This document shows, piece after piece, positions 16,830 through 25,919 of a stretch of DNA of 64,000 nucleotides. Position numbers and translations under genes: made by a program. The notes beneath the pieces are model-generated. The model did not search any database. It saw only the letters and a list, made by a program, of their open reading frames with translations, and had not been told where the DNA came from. The stretch's first letter is position 1. Each line of letters starts with the position of its first letter. The stretch is from Litorivivens lipolytica (lineage in GTDB: Bacteria > Pseudomonadota > Gammaproteobacteria > Pseudomonadales > Spongiibacteraceae). The stretch spans positions 662,063-726,062 of the forward strand of contig NZ_JACHWY010000003.1 in NCBI RefSeq assembly GCF_014191715.1. The letters run 5' to 3'.

Positions 16830-17699
16830 TTGCCTGTTCGCAGCATGACCGCCTTCGCCCATCAGCGCGCTGAAATGCCCTGGGGCACCGCCTCTTGGGA
16901 AATCCGTTCGGTAAACCAGCGCTACCTCGATCTCACCTTTAAATTGCCGGAATTGTGGCGCCATTTGGAGCCGGCGCTTCGCGACAGCCTGCGCAATGCG
17001 CTCTCGCGCGGCAAGGTGGAAGTGACTCTGCGGCTGCAGATGCAGACTCAAGCGAATGAAAGCCTGAAGGTGAATCAGGCATTGGCAGAACAGGTGATTG
17101 CCGCAGCCGCAGCCATTCAGGCGAAGATGCCCTCGAGTGCCCCTATCGATCCGCTGCGGGTGCTGCAGTGGCCCGGTGTGGTGGGTGAATCCCAGCCCGA
17201 TGCCGACGAGGTACAACAAGCGCTGCAGCAACTGTTCGGCAAGGCGCTTAAAGAACTGCAGGCGGGTCGCGAACGCGAGGGCGCCGAGCTGAAAGTCATG
17301 ATTGAGCAGCGCCTGGCCCAGATCAGCGAAATCACTGCTACTTTGAGAGGCGAAATGCCGCAACTGGTGCAGGCCCAGCGCGACAAGCTGACCCAGCGTC
17401 TTGAAAGTCTTAATGTTCAGCTCAATGAGGAACGCCTGGAAGCTGAAGTCGCGCTGCTCGCGCAGAAAATCGATGTGGCCGAAGAGCTGGATCGCCTCGA
17501 TACCCACGTGCAAGAGGTCCAGCGCATTCTGAGCAAGGGTGGCGCTTGCGGCCGCAAGCTCGATTTTCTGATGCAGGAGCTGAATCGCGAGGCCAATACC
17601 CTCTCCTCAAAAGCGGTGGTGGCCGATAGCACCCAGGCAGCGGTGGAGTTGAAAGTGCTGATCGAGCAGATGCGCGAGCAGATCCAGAATATTGAATGA
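16830..17699 (+). CDS. yicC: YicC-family endoribonuclease
   Basis: The 289-residue protein starts MPVRSMTAFAHQ, the conserved RSMT(A/G)FA motif, and ends with LMQELNREANTLSSKA and IEQMREQIQNIE, the DUF1732 signature. E. coli YicC is an RNase that contributes to sRNA turnover. The start is TTG 16830 because GGAG lies 7 bp before it and it keeps the residues preceding SMTAFA; ATG 16845 would cut them off. It is normally next to gmk, but here a hipA-hipB module intervenes. Confidence 0.9.
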   Translation: MPVRSMTAFAHQRAEMPWGTASWEIRSVNQRYLDLTFKLPELWRHLEPALRDSLRNALSRGKVEVTLRLQMQTQANESLKVNQALAEQVIAAAAAIQAKMPSSAPIDPLRVLQWPGVVGESQPDADEVQQALQQLFGKALKELQAGREREGAELKVMIEQRLAQISEITATLRGEMPQLVQAQRDKLTQRLESLNVQLNEERLEAEVALLAQKIDVAEELDRLDTHVQEVQRILSKGGACGRKLDFLMQELNREANTLSSKAVVADSTQAAVELKVLIEQMREQIQNIE

Positions 17700-17733
17700 T
17701 ATTTTGCTCAGATTGTCGTATTTTCTTTATTTT

Positions 17734-17751
17734 TGAGCAAAAATACGCTCA
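17734..17751 (+). promoter_or_regulatory. hip operator O1
   Basis: TGAGC-N8-GCTCA palindrome (17734-17738 and 17747-17751). Its 5+8+5 geometry equals that of the E. coli hipBA operators (TATCC-N8-GGATA) with a different half-site. The likely ligand is the HipB-like protein encoded after hipA. Confidence 0.7.
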
Positions 17752-17774
17752 TAAAGCTTTCTGTCTCTTGTTTT

Positions 17775-17792
17775 TGAGCGAAATACCGCTCA
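17775..17792 (+). promoter_or_regulatory. hip operator O2
   Basis: Second TGAGC-N8-GCTCA palindrome (17775-17779 and 17788-17792), 41 bp centre to centre from O1, which is four helical turns, so two dimers would bind the same DNA face. It ends 13 bp before the hipA ATG. An additional half-site GCTCA lies near 17706. Confidence 0.72.
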
Positions 17793-17804
17793 CTCTTGGT
17801 TTCT

Positions 17805-19136
17805 ATGAGACCACTAACCCTTCAGATCTTCGTCGATGGCCAGTGGCAGGATGCTGCCACCTTTTCCATTCTTGAGCCCTCGCAGGGTTTGCAGGGGCTG
17901 TCGCGCTTGGGCTACGACCTTGATTACGCTCTGAGTTGGCTGGATAGCTGGGACGAGCATGCCTGTAGCCTCAACCTTCCGGTGCAACTCATGGTTGAGC
18001 ACGAAGCGGCAGCGGGCTTTCGATTTCTTGATGACATTGTGCCGATGGGGGCTGCTCGGCGATTTTGGTTGTCGCATCTCGGGCTTGAAGGTGCCGGACG
18101 CGCCGAGCAGGAATTGCTGCTCTTGGAAAAAGGAACCATTGCGCCCGTTGGCAACCTGCGTATTAAAGAGTCTGTCCCTGAACCGGTGCCAAGCTCAACC
18201 TTGGCGACGCTTCGATTCACGGTTGAAGATGTGGTTGAGCGCAACACGGATTTTCTCGAGTACGCCCAGCAGATGGGCGCCATCAGCGGCGGGGCAACCG
18301 GCGCGGGTGGTGAGGCGCCCAAACTCTTGCTGCGATGCTCCTCTGAGGGGGAGATCTGGATTGATACCTTCCAGGATCAACACCACCTCCCTGATACCTT
18401 TTATCTGGTGAAGTTTCCGCGGGGCCGCCGCAGCGCGGATGACTGCGATATTCTCCGAGCCGAGTTTCATTTTTACGCCGAGCTGGAAGCGCTCGGAGTC
18501 AATACGATTGATACGGCAGGCATGCGCTTGGAAGAAGGCGAGCGCTACCCATCGCTTTGGTTACCACGCTTCGACGTGCAATGGTGCGGTGATCACTGGC
18601 GGCGTTTCGGTCTGGAGTCTGTTTATTCGGTTCTTGAAAAACCGGCAAGTAGTAGCCTCAATCATTTTTACGCGCTCGAGCACCTCTGCGAGCGGCTTGC
18701 GGCACTGGATGAATCGTTTGATCAGCAGGCTTTTGTTTGTGAGTGGGTACGGCGTGATCTTTTGAATATCGTGTTCGGTAATTCCGACAACCATGGTCGC
18801 AATACGGCTTTCCTGAAATCCGCGCAAGGTATTCGCTTGGCGCCAATCTACGATTTTGCGCCAATGAAGGCCGATCCGGACGGTGTGATTCGAAGCACGC
18901 GCTGGGGAGCTCCCTACGAAGAAGGCGGCGAATTTCGCTGGGATTTGATTGCCCAACAGTTGGACGCATTATGCCCCGCAGATAAGCTCATGAATGAACT
19001 GCGCGACATGGCCAAGAAACTGCGCGGCTTGAAGGGGCGGCTTCAAGAGCGGGGCGTACCGGAGCGGATTCTGGAATTCCCGTCGATTGGCTTTGGCTAT
19101 CTAGAGCAGAAACTGCAGCGTTGGGAGTTGCTATAA
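17805..19136 (+). CDS. HipA-family serine/threonine kinase toxin
   Basis: The 443-residue protein has the HipA N-terminal subdomain, a glycine-rich loop SGGATGAGGEAPKLLL (about residues 162-177), and the catalytic loop FGNSDNHGRNTAFL with the catalytic Asp near residue 328, followed by the metal-binding IYDFAPM. E. coli HipA phosphorylates glutamyl-tRNA synthetase and induces persistence; this target is unproven here. The ATG at 17805 lacks a clear ribosome-binding site, as does the alternative TTG at 17796. The cognate HTH gene lies downstream, the opposite of the E. coli order. Confidence 0.85.
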   Translation: MRPLTLQIFVDGQWQDAATFSILEPSQGLQGLSRLGYDLDYALSWLDSWDEHACSLNLPVQLMVEHEAAAGFRFLDDIVPMGAARRFWLSHLGLEGAGRAEQELLLLEKGTIAPVGNLRIKESVPEPVPSSTLATLRFTVEDVVERNTDFLEYAQQMGAISGGATGAGGEAPKLLLRCSSEGEIWIDTFQDQHHLPDTFYLVKFPRGRRSADDCDILRAEFHFYAELEALGVNTIDTAGMRLEEGERYPSLWLPRFDVQWCGDHWRRFGLESVYSVLEKPASSSLNHFYALEHLCERLAALDESFDQQAFVCEWVRRDLLNIVFGNSDNHGRNTAFLKSAQGIRLAPIYDFAPMKADPDGVIRSTRWGAPYEEGGEFRWDLIAQQLDALCPADKLMNELRDMAKKLRGLKGRLQERGVPERILEFPSIGFGYLEQKLQRWELL

Positions 19137-19137
19137 A

Positions 19138-19536
19138 TTGGGCGTTGATTTGAAACTGAGCGCACAGGAGCGACAGTCGCTCCTGCTTACACTGTATCGC
19201 GAGCATCTTGTAGGCGAGCGCACGCAGGGGGAACTGCTGCGCACCCTGCGCAAGCAGGTTCTGGGCTTTAATCAGACGGAGTATGCAGAGCTGGTTGGCG
19301 TCAGTCGCCGAACCTTGTCTGACATAGAGCGTGATTCGGGTAGCCCGACGCAAGCGGTACTGACGCGAGTATTCAAACCTTTCAGTTTGAAGCCGGGGCT
19401 AGTGCTTGCCCATCCCCAGCTAGTCAGTGCCTTTCTGAGTGAATCCTCAGCGCAGGCATCGGACAATGAGGCTCGACAAACCGTCGCTACTTTCACCGAA
19501 GATAGCGGCAAACCACTATCAAAAGTACGTCGCTGA
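19138..19536 (+). CDS. HipB-like XRE antitoxin/repressor
   Basis: The 132-residue protein has a central XRE helix-turn-helix (FNQTEYAELVGVSRRTLSDI, about residues 43-62) and ends with a flexible polar tail. It begins with TTG one base after the hipA stop; GGGAG at 19123-19127 is a fair ribosome-binding site. It probably neutralises the HipA kinase and binds the two palindromes upstream of hipA. The long N-terminal extension before the HTH (about 40 residues) is unlike compact HipB. Confidence 0.75.
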   Translation: MGVDLKLSAQERQSLLLTLYREHLVGERTQGELLRTLRKQVLGFNQTEYAELVGVSRRTLSDIERDSGSPTQAVLTRVFKPFSLKPGLVLAHPQLVSAFLSESSAQASDNEARQTVATFTEDSGKPLSKVRR

Positions 19537-19572
19537 AACTGCTATCATTATCTGCTCAATCGGAATTCATAA

Positions 19573-20211
<639 letters not shown>

Positions 20212-20327
20212 TACACTCGCCCGCCCGCTGACACTTGCGCTCGGCGGGGGTCTTGGCTTTTACTAGAGTCTGGTAGAAGTGCAGGGCGCAACGCACTCTC
20301 AGAAAACCGTTTTTCAGGAATTTACGC

Positions 20328-20591
20328 ATGGCCCGTATTACTGTTGAAGATTGCCTCGAGCACGTTGATAACCGCTTTGAACTGGTGATGATTGCCAGCA
20401 AGCGCGCCCGCGCAATCGCCACCGGCGGCAAAGACCCGCTGGTAAGTGAAGACGGCGACAAGCCCACCGTATTGGCGCTGCGTGAACTGGCCGAGCAGAA
20501 GATCACTAAAGAAGAGGTGATGGCGGCCGAGATCGAGCGTGAAGAGCCGGAGCTGGATCTCAGCGAAATGGACAGCCATCCTATCGGCTGA
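20328..20591 (+). CDS. rpoZ: RNA polymerase omega subunit
   Basis: The 87-residue omega subunit matches RpoZ from [20 protein letters not shown] to [10 protein letters not shown], the segment that wraps the C-terminal tail of beta-prime and forms part of ppGpp site 1. It lies between gmk and spoT as in many gammaproteobacteria. A weak AGGA precedes the ATG. Confidence 0.96.
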   Translation: MARITVEDCLEHVDNRFELVMIASKRARAIATGGKDPLVSEDGDKPTVLALRELAEQKITKEEVMAAEIEREEPELDLSEMDSHPIG

Positions 20592-20611
20592 GTGGATTGT
20601 TGAGGGGAGGA

Positions 20612-22780
20612 ATGCTTCAGTACTCTATATTCCATGCCCAAAACGGTCAGCCACCGGAACGATCCATTGGCGCGCTAGCCACTATTCTTGCGGATTACCT
20701 GTCGCCTGAGCAGGTGAACCTTGTTCAGCGCGCCTACTATTACGCCGAACAGGCCCACGAAGGGCAGCGCCGCCGCAGCGGCGAGCCCTACGTTACCCAC
20801 CCCCTTGCTGTAGCCACCATTCTTGCCGAAATGCATATGGACCATCAGAGCCTGATGGCAGCCATGCTGCATGACGTGATTGAAGACACCGCGATCTCCA
20901 AGAAAACCCTCGGTAACCAGTTTGGCTCCACCGTGGCCGAATTGGTTGACGGCGTTTCCAAGCTGACCCGGATTGAGTTTCAGTCGCGGGCCGAGCAGCA
21001 GGCCGAGAACTTCCAGAAAATGGCGCTGGCCATGGCCAAGGATATCCGCGTGATCCTGGTCAAGCTGGCGGACCGCCTGCACAACATGCGTACCTTGGGT
21101 GTGCTGCAGCCGGAGAAACGCCGCCGCATCGCCCGCGAGACACTGGAAATCTACGCCCCCATCGCCCAGCGGCTGGGTATGCACAATATTCGCCTGGAAT
21201 TTGAAGATCTCGGTTTCACCGCCATGCACCCGATGCGCGCTGAGCGGATCAAACGCGCGGTAAAACAGGTGCGGGGGGATCGCCGGGAGATCGTTGAGAA
21301 TATTCGCGAAAGCATCGAAAACTATCTCGCCGAAGAGGGCATCAGCGCCCGTGTGATGGGGCGCGAGAAGCACCTCTACAGCATCTATCAGAAGATGCGC
21401 AGCAAGAAAAAATCCTTCAACGAGATCATGGATCTCTACGCCTTCCGCATCGTGGTGGACTCGGTGGACAACTGCTACCGGGTGCTCGGCTGCGTGCACA
21501 GCCTGTTCAAACCGGTGCCGGGGCAGTTCAAGGATTACATCGCCATTCCCAAGGCCAATGGTTATCAGTCCTTGCATACCGGCCTGTTCGGTCTGAACGG
21601 TGTACCCATCGAGGTACAGATTCGCACCGAAGAAATGGAAGAGATGGCCAACAACGGCATTGCCGCCCACTGGCTGTATAAAACCGACAGCGAGACTACG
21701 TCGGGCAGCAGTCACGCTCGAGCCCGGCAGTGGGTACAGGGCCTGTTGGAAATGCAGCAGCGCGCGGGGAACTCGCTGGAGTTTATCGAGAACGTCAAAA
21801 TCGATCTCTTTCCCGACGAGATCTACGTGTTTACCCCCAAGGGTGAGATTCTGGAATTGCCCGCCGGCGCCACGGCGGTGGATTTCGCCTATTCGGTGCA
21901 TTCGGACGTAGGCAACAGCTGTGTGGCCTGCCGTATTAACCGGCGTCTCGCCCCCTTGTCTGAAGTGCTGCAGAGCGGTCAGACCGTTGAGGTCATCACC
22001 GCGCAGGGCGCCCAGCCCAATCCGAACTGGCTCAACTTTGTGGTGACCGCCAAGGCGCGTTCTACCATTCGTCACTTTCTCAAGCACCAGCGCCGGGCCG
22101 AGGCCGTGGAGCTGGGGCAGCGCATGTTGGAAAAGGCGCTCGCCGGGCTTGGCAGCCATCTCAAGGATATTCCGGAAGCCCAGCGCGATGAGCTGGTGGA
22201 GCAGACGGACAGTGAGAAGTTTGAAAATATTCTTGAAGAGATAGGTCTTGGCAACCGGGTAGCCTATCTGACGGCCCGACAACTACTGAGTGGTGCTAAG
22301 GCGGCCGAGCCGGAGCAGGAAGCACCGCTGGTGCAGCACTCCATGGTAATCAACGGCACCGAAGGTTTTCTGGTCAACTTTGCCAAGTGCTGTTATCCGA
22401 TTCCGGGCGACCCGATTATTGGCCTGCTCAGTTCAGAGAAGGGCGTGGTGGTGCACACGGATACCTGCCACAACAGTATTGAGCTGCGCAGCAAGCCCGA
22501 GAAGGTGGTGCCCCTGTCCTGGGCCGATGACACGGAAAATGACTTTACCGTTGAGATTAAAGTCGAGTTGAGCAAGCAGCGCGGCATTATTGCGGTACTG
22601 GCGACTCGGGTGAACGGCGCCGATGCCAGCATTGAGAAAATCAGTGTTGAGGACGACACCTCAAAGATTACGACCGTGCACTTGTTGATCGGGGTGAAAT
22701 CGCGGGTTCATCTGGCCAATATCATGCGCCGGATCCGCCATATCCCGGCCACCCTGAGAGTGACCCGGGTGCGTCACTGA
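20612..22780 (+). CDS. spoT: Bifunctional (p)ppGpp synthase/hydrolase SpoT
   Basis: The 722-residue protein has the N-terminal HD hydrolase domain (HDVIEDT near residue 90), the synthetase domain (DLYAFRIVVDSVDNCYRVLG), a TGS domain (YVFTPKGEILELPAGATAVD), and a C-terminal ACT domain ending TLRVTRVRH. It balances the alarmone pool under carbon, iron and fatty-acid stress. Start choice is difficult: ATG 20612 follows GGGGAGG by one base and TTG 20597 is an option; the family usually starts about 17 residues later, so a short N-terminal extension is present. Confidence 0.95.
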   Translation: MLQYSIFHAQNGQPPERSIGALATILADYLSPEQVNLVQRAYYYAEQAHEGQRRRSGEPYVTHPLAVATILAEMHMDHQSLMAAMLHDVIEDTAISKKTLGNQFGSTVAELVDGVSKLTRIEFQSRAEQQAENFQKMALAMAKDIRVILVKLADRLHNMRTLGVLQPEKRRRIARETLEIYAPIAQRLGMHNIRLEFEDLGFTAMHPMRAERIKRAVKQVRGDRREIVENIRESIENYLAEEGISARVMGREKHLYSIYQKMRSKKKSFNEIMDLYAFRIVVDSVDNCYRVLGCVHSLFKPVPGQFKDYIAIPKANGYQSLHTGLFGLNGVPIEVQIRTEEMEEMANNGIAAHWLYKTDSETTSGSSHARARQWVQGLLEMQQRAGNSLEFIENVKIDLFPDEIYVFTPKGEILELPAGATAVDFAYSVHSDVGNSCVACRINRRLAPLSEVLQSGQTVEVITAQGAQPNPNWLNFVVTAKARSTIRHFLKHQRRAEAVELGQRMLEKALAGLGSHLKDIPEAQRDELVEQTDSEKFENILEEIGLGNRVAYLTARQLLSGAKAAEPEQEAPLVQHSMVINGTEGFLVNFAKCCYPIPGDPIIGLLSSEKGVVVHTDTCHNSIELRSKPEKVVPLSWADDTENDFTVEIKVELSKQRGIIAVLATRVNGADASIEKISVEDDTSKITTVHLLIGVKSRVHLANIMRRIRHIPATLRVTRVRH

Positions 22781-22999
22781 TCAGCGGCTGGCAGTCAGCA
22801 GTCGGATGCGTTGGGTCAGCGCGCCTTCGGACGCACAGTCCTCGCTGACCAATTGGCCCTGCAATTCCAGCGTATTTTCCCCTTCCGCCAACGGCAGGCT
22901 CAAGGCCTCGCCAAAACTGTTGTCGACCGGATTGAACTGATCAGAAATATCCTCACCATTCAGCGCGACGCGGCAATCGCTGGATGCAGGGTGCCACTT
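22781..22999 (-). pseudogene. 3' fragment of an unidentified gene, truncated by a repeat
   Basis: Leftward codons end with TGA at 22781-22783, directly abutting the spoT stop. They give a coherent protein tail: DCRVALNGEDISDQFNPVDN, then a GEALSLPLAEGENTLELQG segment and QRIRLLTASR. This looks like a beta-rich, Ig-like domain of an exported protein. Going upstream the frame runs into the 87-bp repeat at 22966 and hits a stop at 23000, with no start. I read it as a remnant left after repeat-mediated deletion or insertion. The parent family is not recognised. Confidence 0.5.
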
Positions 23000-23052
23000 T
23001 CAGGAGATTGCTTCGTGCCTCGCAATGACGAAGTTCGCACGCGCAATGACGA
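22966..23052. repeat. 87-bp inverted repeat, left copy (flanks ridA)
   Basis: This stretch is the reverse complement of 23606-23692 with a single mismatch over 87 bp. It contains most of a REPIN-like doublet (CAGGAGATTGCTTCGTGCCT and CGCAATGACG units). The remaining 23053-23196 carries a possible ridA -10 (TATACC at 23154-23159) and no gene. Confidence 0.85.
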
Positions 23053-23196
23053 GTAAGGCAGATAGGTTTTTAGTTTTTAGACTGTCATTATTGTGAGGCG
23101 AGTGCGGAGAAGCCGCCTGCAAAGGTCAAGCCGAGCCAGCCGTCGCACTTTGCTATACCATGCGCGTTTTCAGTTTGCTGATTTATCGGAGTTTCC

Positions 23197-23580
23197 ATGT
23201 CCAAGAAATCTATTGTTTCCACCGATCAGGCGCCACAAGTTATCGGCCCCTATTCTCAAGCCGTGAAATACGGTGATATCGTTTTTCTGTCCGGCCAAAT
23301 CCCTCTCGACCCGAAAACCATGACTATGGTGGGCGAATCCGCCGCCGAACAGGCAGAGCAGGTTTTTAAAAATCTAAGTGCCGTGGCGGCTGAAGCCGGC
23401 GGCACCCTCGATAATGCCCTGAAGGTGAATATCTCCCTGACCGATCTGAATGATTTTGTGTCGGTGAATGAAGTGATGACGCGTTACTTTGCCGAGCCCT
23501 ACCCCGCCCGTGCTTGTGTGCAGGTGGCGGCCTTGCCGAAGGGTGCGAAGGTGGAGATTGAGGTCATACTGGGGCTGTAA
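23197..23580 (+). CDS. ridA: RidA family enamine/imine deaminase
   Basis: The 127-residue protein hydrolyses reactive 2-aminoacrylate-type imines from threonine and serine dehydratases, protecting PLP enzymes including branched-chain synthesis. It has PQVIGPYSQAVKYGDIVFLS, the active-site arginine in PYPARACVQVAALPKGAKVE and the C-terminal EVILGL. GGAG precedes the ATG. It usually follows spoT directly; here about 400 bp of repeat and gene remnant separate them. Confidence 0.95.
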   Translation: MSKKSIVSTDQAPQVIGPYSQAVKYGDIVFLSGQIPLDPKTMTMVGESAAEQAEQVFKNLSAVAAEAGGTLDNALKVNISLTDLNDFVSVNEVMTRYFAEPYPARACVQVAALPKGAKVEIEVILGL

Positions 23581-23605
23581 CTTGTCGTCATCGCGTAGCC
23601 GTTTT

Positions 23606-23692
23606 TCGTCATTGCGCGTGCGAACTTCGTCATTGCGAGGCACGAAGCAATCTCCTGAAAGTGGCGCCCTGCATCCAGCGATTGCCGCGTCG
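23606..23692. repeat. 87-bp inverted repeat, right copy
   Basis: Mirror copy of 22966-23052 on the other side of ridA, with one difference (GCGCCAC here versus GTGCCAC). The strong identity implies recent origin or gene conversion, and the arms could support inversion of the ridA segment by recombination. Confidence 0.85.
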
Positions 23693-23712
23693 ATTTTGCG
23701 ACTCGCAGTGAC
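23629..23712. repeat. REPIN-like doublet after ridA
   Basis: An 84-bp doublet from GTCATTGCGAGG through GAAGCAATCTCC and GATTGCCGCGTCG to CTCGCAGTGAC. It overlaps the right arm of the 87-bp inverted repeat. A further half-unit with GGGTGCGCAATGACGG lies at 23746-23762. The rest of 23581-23879 contains no gene. Confidence 0.75.
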
Positions 23713-23879
23713 AGAAGCTCTTGGCATGCCCGGTGAAGCGCTTTGGGTGCGCAATGACGGGATGCGCCGCTGGAGTCGGCGGTTTGTGCATCCATGCCAG
23801 CCCGATCTGCATTCCGCTGCCTCGCCATGTTCTGGCGACTGACGTAAGCTCAATCATTTCTCACACTGGGGGAACTACC

Positions 23880-24536
23880 ATGCTCAAGCTCTACGGTTTT
23901 GCTGTCAGCAATTACTTCAATATGGTCAAACACGCGCTGCTGGAAAAGGGCGTGGAATTTGAAGAGATCACCGTGTTCCCCGATCAGAGCGCCGAGTATC
24001 TCGCCAAGAGTCCCATGGGCAAGGTGCCTTGCATCGAAACCGAGCAGGGCTTTCTCTGCGAAACCACGGTTATTCTCGATTACCTTGAATCGACCTTCCC
24101 GCAAAAACCGCTGTTGCCTGAAGGCGCTTGGGAGCAGGCCAAGGTGCGCGAACTGGTGAAGGTTTCCGAGCTCTATATCGAACTCTCCGGTCGCCGTTTA
24201 TTGCCGGCCCTATTGGCGGGAGCGCCAGTCAGTGAAGGCGTGCAGAAAGAGGTGCGCGAGGTGATGACCAAAGGCTTACGTGCCGTCGATACGCTGGCGA
24301 GCTACTCACCGTTTTTGTTGGGCGAGCAGCAGACTCTGGCCGACATTGTGCTGCGCTATTCGTTGGGTGTAGCCAAGCTTGGTGCGGGCTCCGTGCTGAA
24401 GTGGGATCTGTTTGAAGGCCATGCTGAGCTGAAAGCCTGGGATGAGCGCATGGCGCAAAACCCCATCTGCCAGCAGCTGGATGCAGCCATGCAGGCGCAG
24501 TTTGATGAATTCCTGAAGAAGGTCAACGCGAAGTAA
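23880..24536 (+). CDS. Glutathione S-transferase family protein
   Basis: The 218-residue protein has a thioredoxin-like N-terminal domain (residues 1-80; MLKLYGFAVSNYFNMVKHAL, then the cis-Pro motif KVPCIETE and ETTVILDYLE binding glutathione) and an all-helical C-terminal domain. The specific class and substrate cannot be assigned. ATG 23880 follows GGGGGA at the right distance; earlier in-frame codons lie in repeat DNA. The gene end overlaps that of the convergent PagL-like gene by 14 bp. Confidence 0.85.
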   Translation: MLKLYGFAVSNYFNMVKHALLEKGVEFEEITVFPDQSAEYLAKSPMGKVPCIETEQGFLCETTVILDYLESTFPQKPLLPEGAWEQAKVRELVKVSELYIELSGRRLLPALLAGAPVSEGVQKEVREVMTKGLRAVDTLASYSPFLLGEQQTLADIVLRYSLGVAKLGAGSVLKWDLFEGHAELKAWDERMAQNPICQQLDAAMQAQFDEFLKKVNAK

Positions 24537-25179
24537 TCGGCGCGGTCAGACTCAAGACCACGGATTCGGTGCCCGGATTGCGTTCACCGAATCCACCGTT
24601 TGACAGGTGGTATAGCGCTACGCCAATCCGGTAGCGGTTGTCGAACTGGTAGGCCACTTCCAGCCCGCTTCGAAATTCCAGCTCCAGGCCCAGGTTCAAT
24701 TCGTCTCGTTCTTCAAAATAACCGGCATCGAAGCTGCCGGTGAAGAGCCAGTGTCCGCTTACGAAAAAATCTCGGCGTACACCCAGAAAGACATAGCTAG
24801 CGTCATTTTCCGCACTAATCACCCCGGCTGCGGGGCGAAGCTGAAAACGGGTTAATGGCTTCCAGCGGTACTCCATACCATAGCGCAGGGTTTCACTGAA
24901 GCGATTGAAGATGCCGACAAAACCGGCGTTCACCGACAGGTAGGAATCATGGAGCAGGGGTTCGATGTCGGCTATCGACTTGGGTTCGCGGTGGTGCTGC
25001 TTGAGGTATTGCAGGCGCGTCGGTCGCTGGGCCACGACAAAAACCGACGCCCTGCAGGGCCTTGCCTGAGGGCTCGTGTCAGGATCGCAATTCGCCGATG
25101 AAAATGTCGGTGTGCAGACGGCGAGCGTCAGCAGCCAGTGGGCACACCGTGTCATCGCCGCGGTAGTTCGCTTGGCCAT
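24523..25179 (-). CDS. PagL-like lipid A 3-O-deacylase (acyloxyacyl hydrolase family)
   Basis: The 218-residue protein has an N-terminal signal peptide (hydrophobic WLLTLAVCTPTFSSA), then alternating beta-strands typical of an 8-stranded outer-membrane barrel, and ends in an aromatic-poor strand. Near the C-terminus, YHLSNGGFGERNPGTES carries the His-x-Ser ... Glu pattern of the PagL catalytic triad. PagL removes the 3-O acyl chain from lipid A. The region before the barrel is longer than in Pseudomonas PagL. Assignment rests on the triad and topology. Confidence 0.72.
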   Translation of the reverse strand: MAKRTTAAMTRCAHWLLTLAVCTPTFSSANCDPDTSPQARPCRASVFVVAQRPTRLQYLKQHHREPKSIADIEPLLHDSYLSVNAGFVGIFNRFSETLRYGMEYRWKPLTRFQLRPAAGVISAENDASYVFLGVRRDFFVSGHWLFTGSFDAGYFEERDELNLGLELEFRSGLEVAYQFDNRYRIGVALYHLSNGGFGERNPGTESVVLSLTAPITSR

Positions 25180-25243
25180 ATGAACGGGTTTCCGAATTTT
25201 TCAGAATTGTTACGACTACGTTATAGCCAGCGCAAGTGGATGA

Positions 25244-25825
25244 TCAGTGTGAATATTGCAGCAACTGGTAGCGGGTCTGGCCGGCAGTTTTGTCGCGATA
25301 CACGCTCAGCTCCTGCGGCAGGGTGACAGAGCGCTTGCGATCGCTTTCCACATAGAGCCAGCCGGTATCCGCCAGCAGGCCGCGTTCGATAATGGTGTGC
25401 AGGGCGGGGGTATAGAAGTCGCTGGCAAAGGGCGGGTCGAGGAAAATGACGTCAAAGGTTTCATCACAGCGCGTCAGCCAGTCGAGAGCCGATGAGGGAA
25501 CGACCGTGCCACCGACTGCTTTCAGCAGTTCGAGATTGCGCTGCAGGGCGGTGCTGACTTCCCGTTGCGGGTCGAGAAAATGGCAGTGCGCGGCGCCGCG
25601 CGACAGGGCCTCAAGGCCGAGCGCGCCGCTGCCGGCAAAGGCATCGAGGCAACGTGCACCTTCAATATGCGGTGCCAGCCAGTTAAAGAGGGTTTCGCGC
25701 ACTCGATCACCGGTGGGACGCAGGCCGTCGCTTGCGGGAAAATGCAGTTTTCGGCCGCGCCATTCGCCGCCAATAATGCGAATCGTGCCTTCGATGGGTG
25801 CTTTGTTTCGGGATGGCTTGCGCAT
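25244..25825 (-). CDS. rsmD: 16S rRNA (guanine(966)-N(2))-methyltransferase RsmD
   Basis: The 193-residue enzyme methylates G966 of 16S rRNA in the 30S head. It has the RIIGGEWRGRKLHFP start, the LRPTGDRVRETLFNWL segment, the SAM motif CLDAFAGSGALGLEALSRGA (about residues 58-77) and the catalytic motif FLDPPF. The C-terminus YRDKTAGQTRYQLLQY is typical. In many relatives it is near ftsY, which is on the other side of this window. Confidence 0.93.
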   Translation of the reverse strand: MRKPSRNKAPIEGTIRIIGGEWRGRKLHFPASDGLRPTGDRVRETLFNWLAPHIEGARCLDAFAGSGALGLEALSRGAAHCHFLDPQREVSTALQRNLELLKAVGGTVVPSSALDWLTRCDETFDVIFLDPPFASDFYTPALHTIIERGLLADTGWLYVESDRKRSVTLPQELSVYRDKTAGQTRYQLLQYSH

Positions 25826-25919
25826 GAGCGCTGATTCCTCTGACCTGACTTGGTAAACTGCACGGCCTGTGGGGCCGGGCGAATGGTTCGGCCTGCGTAT
25901 TGTGAAGGGTAATGTTTTT

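Noticed and set aside
20675..22282. 535-codon open frame opposite spoT
   Set aside because: It is a frame shadow of a high-GC gene; composition is His/Gln/Leu biased and spoT itself is unmistakable.
22811..23056. Rightward 81-codon frame after spoT
   Set aside because: It is antisense to the gene fragment at 22781-22999 and ends in repeat DNA; the leftward reading gives the more protein-like sequence.
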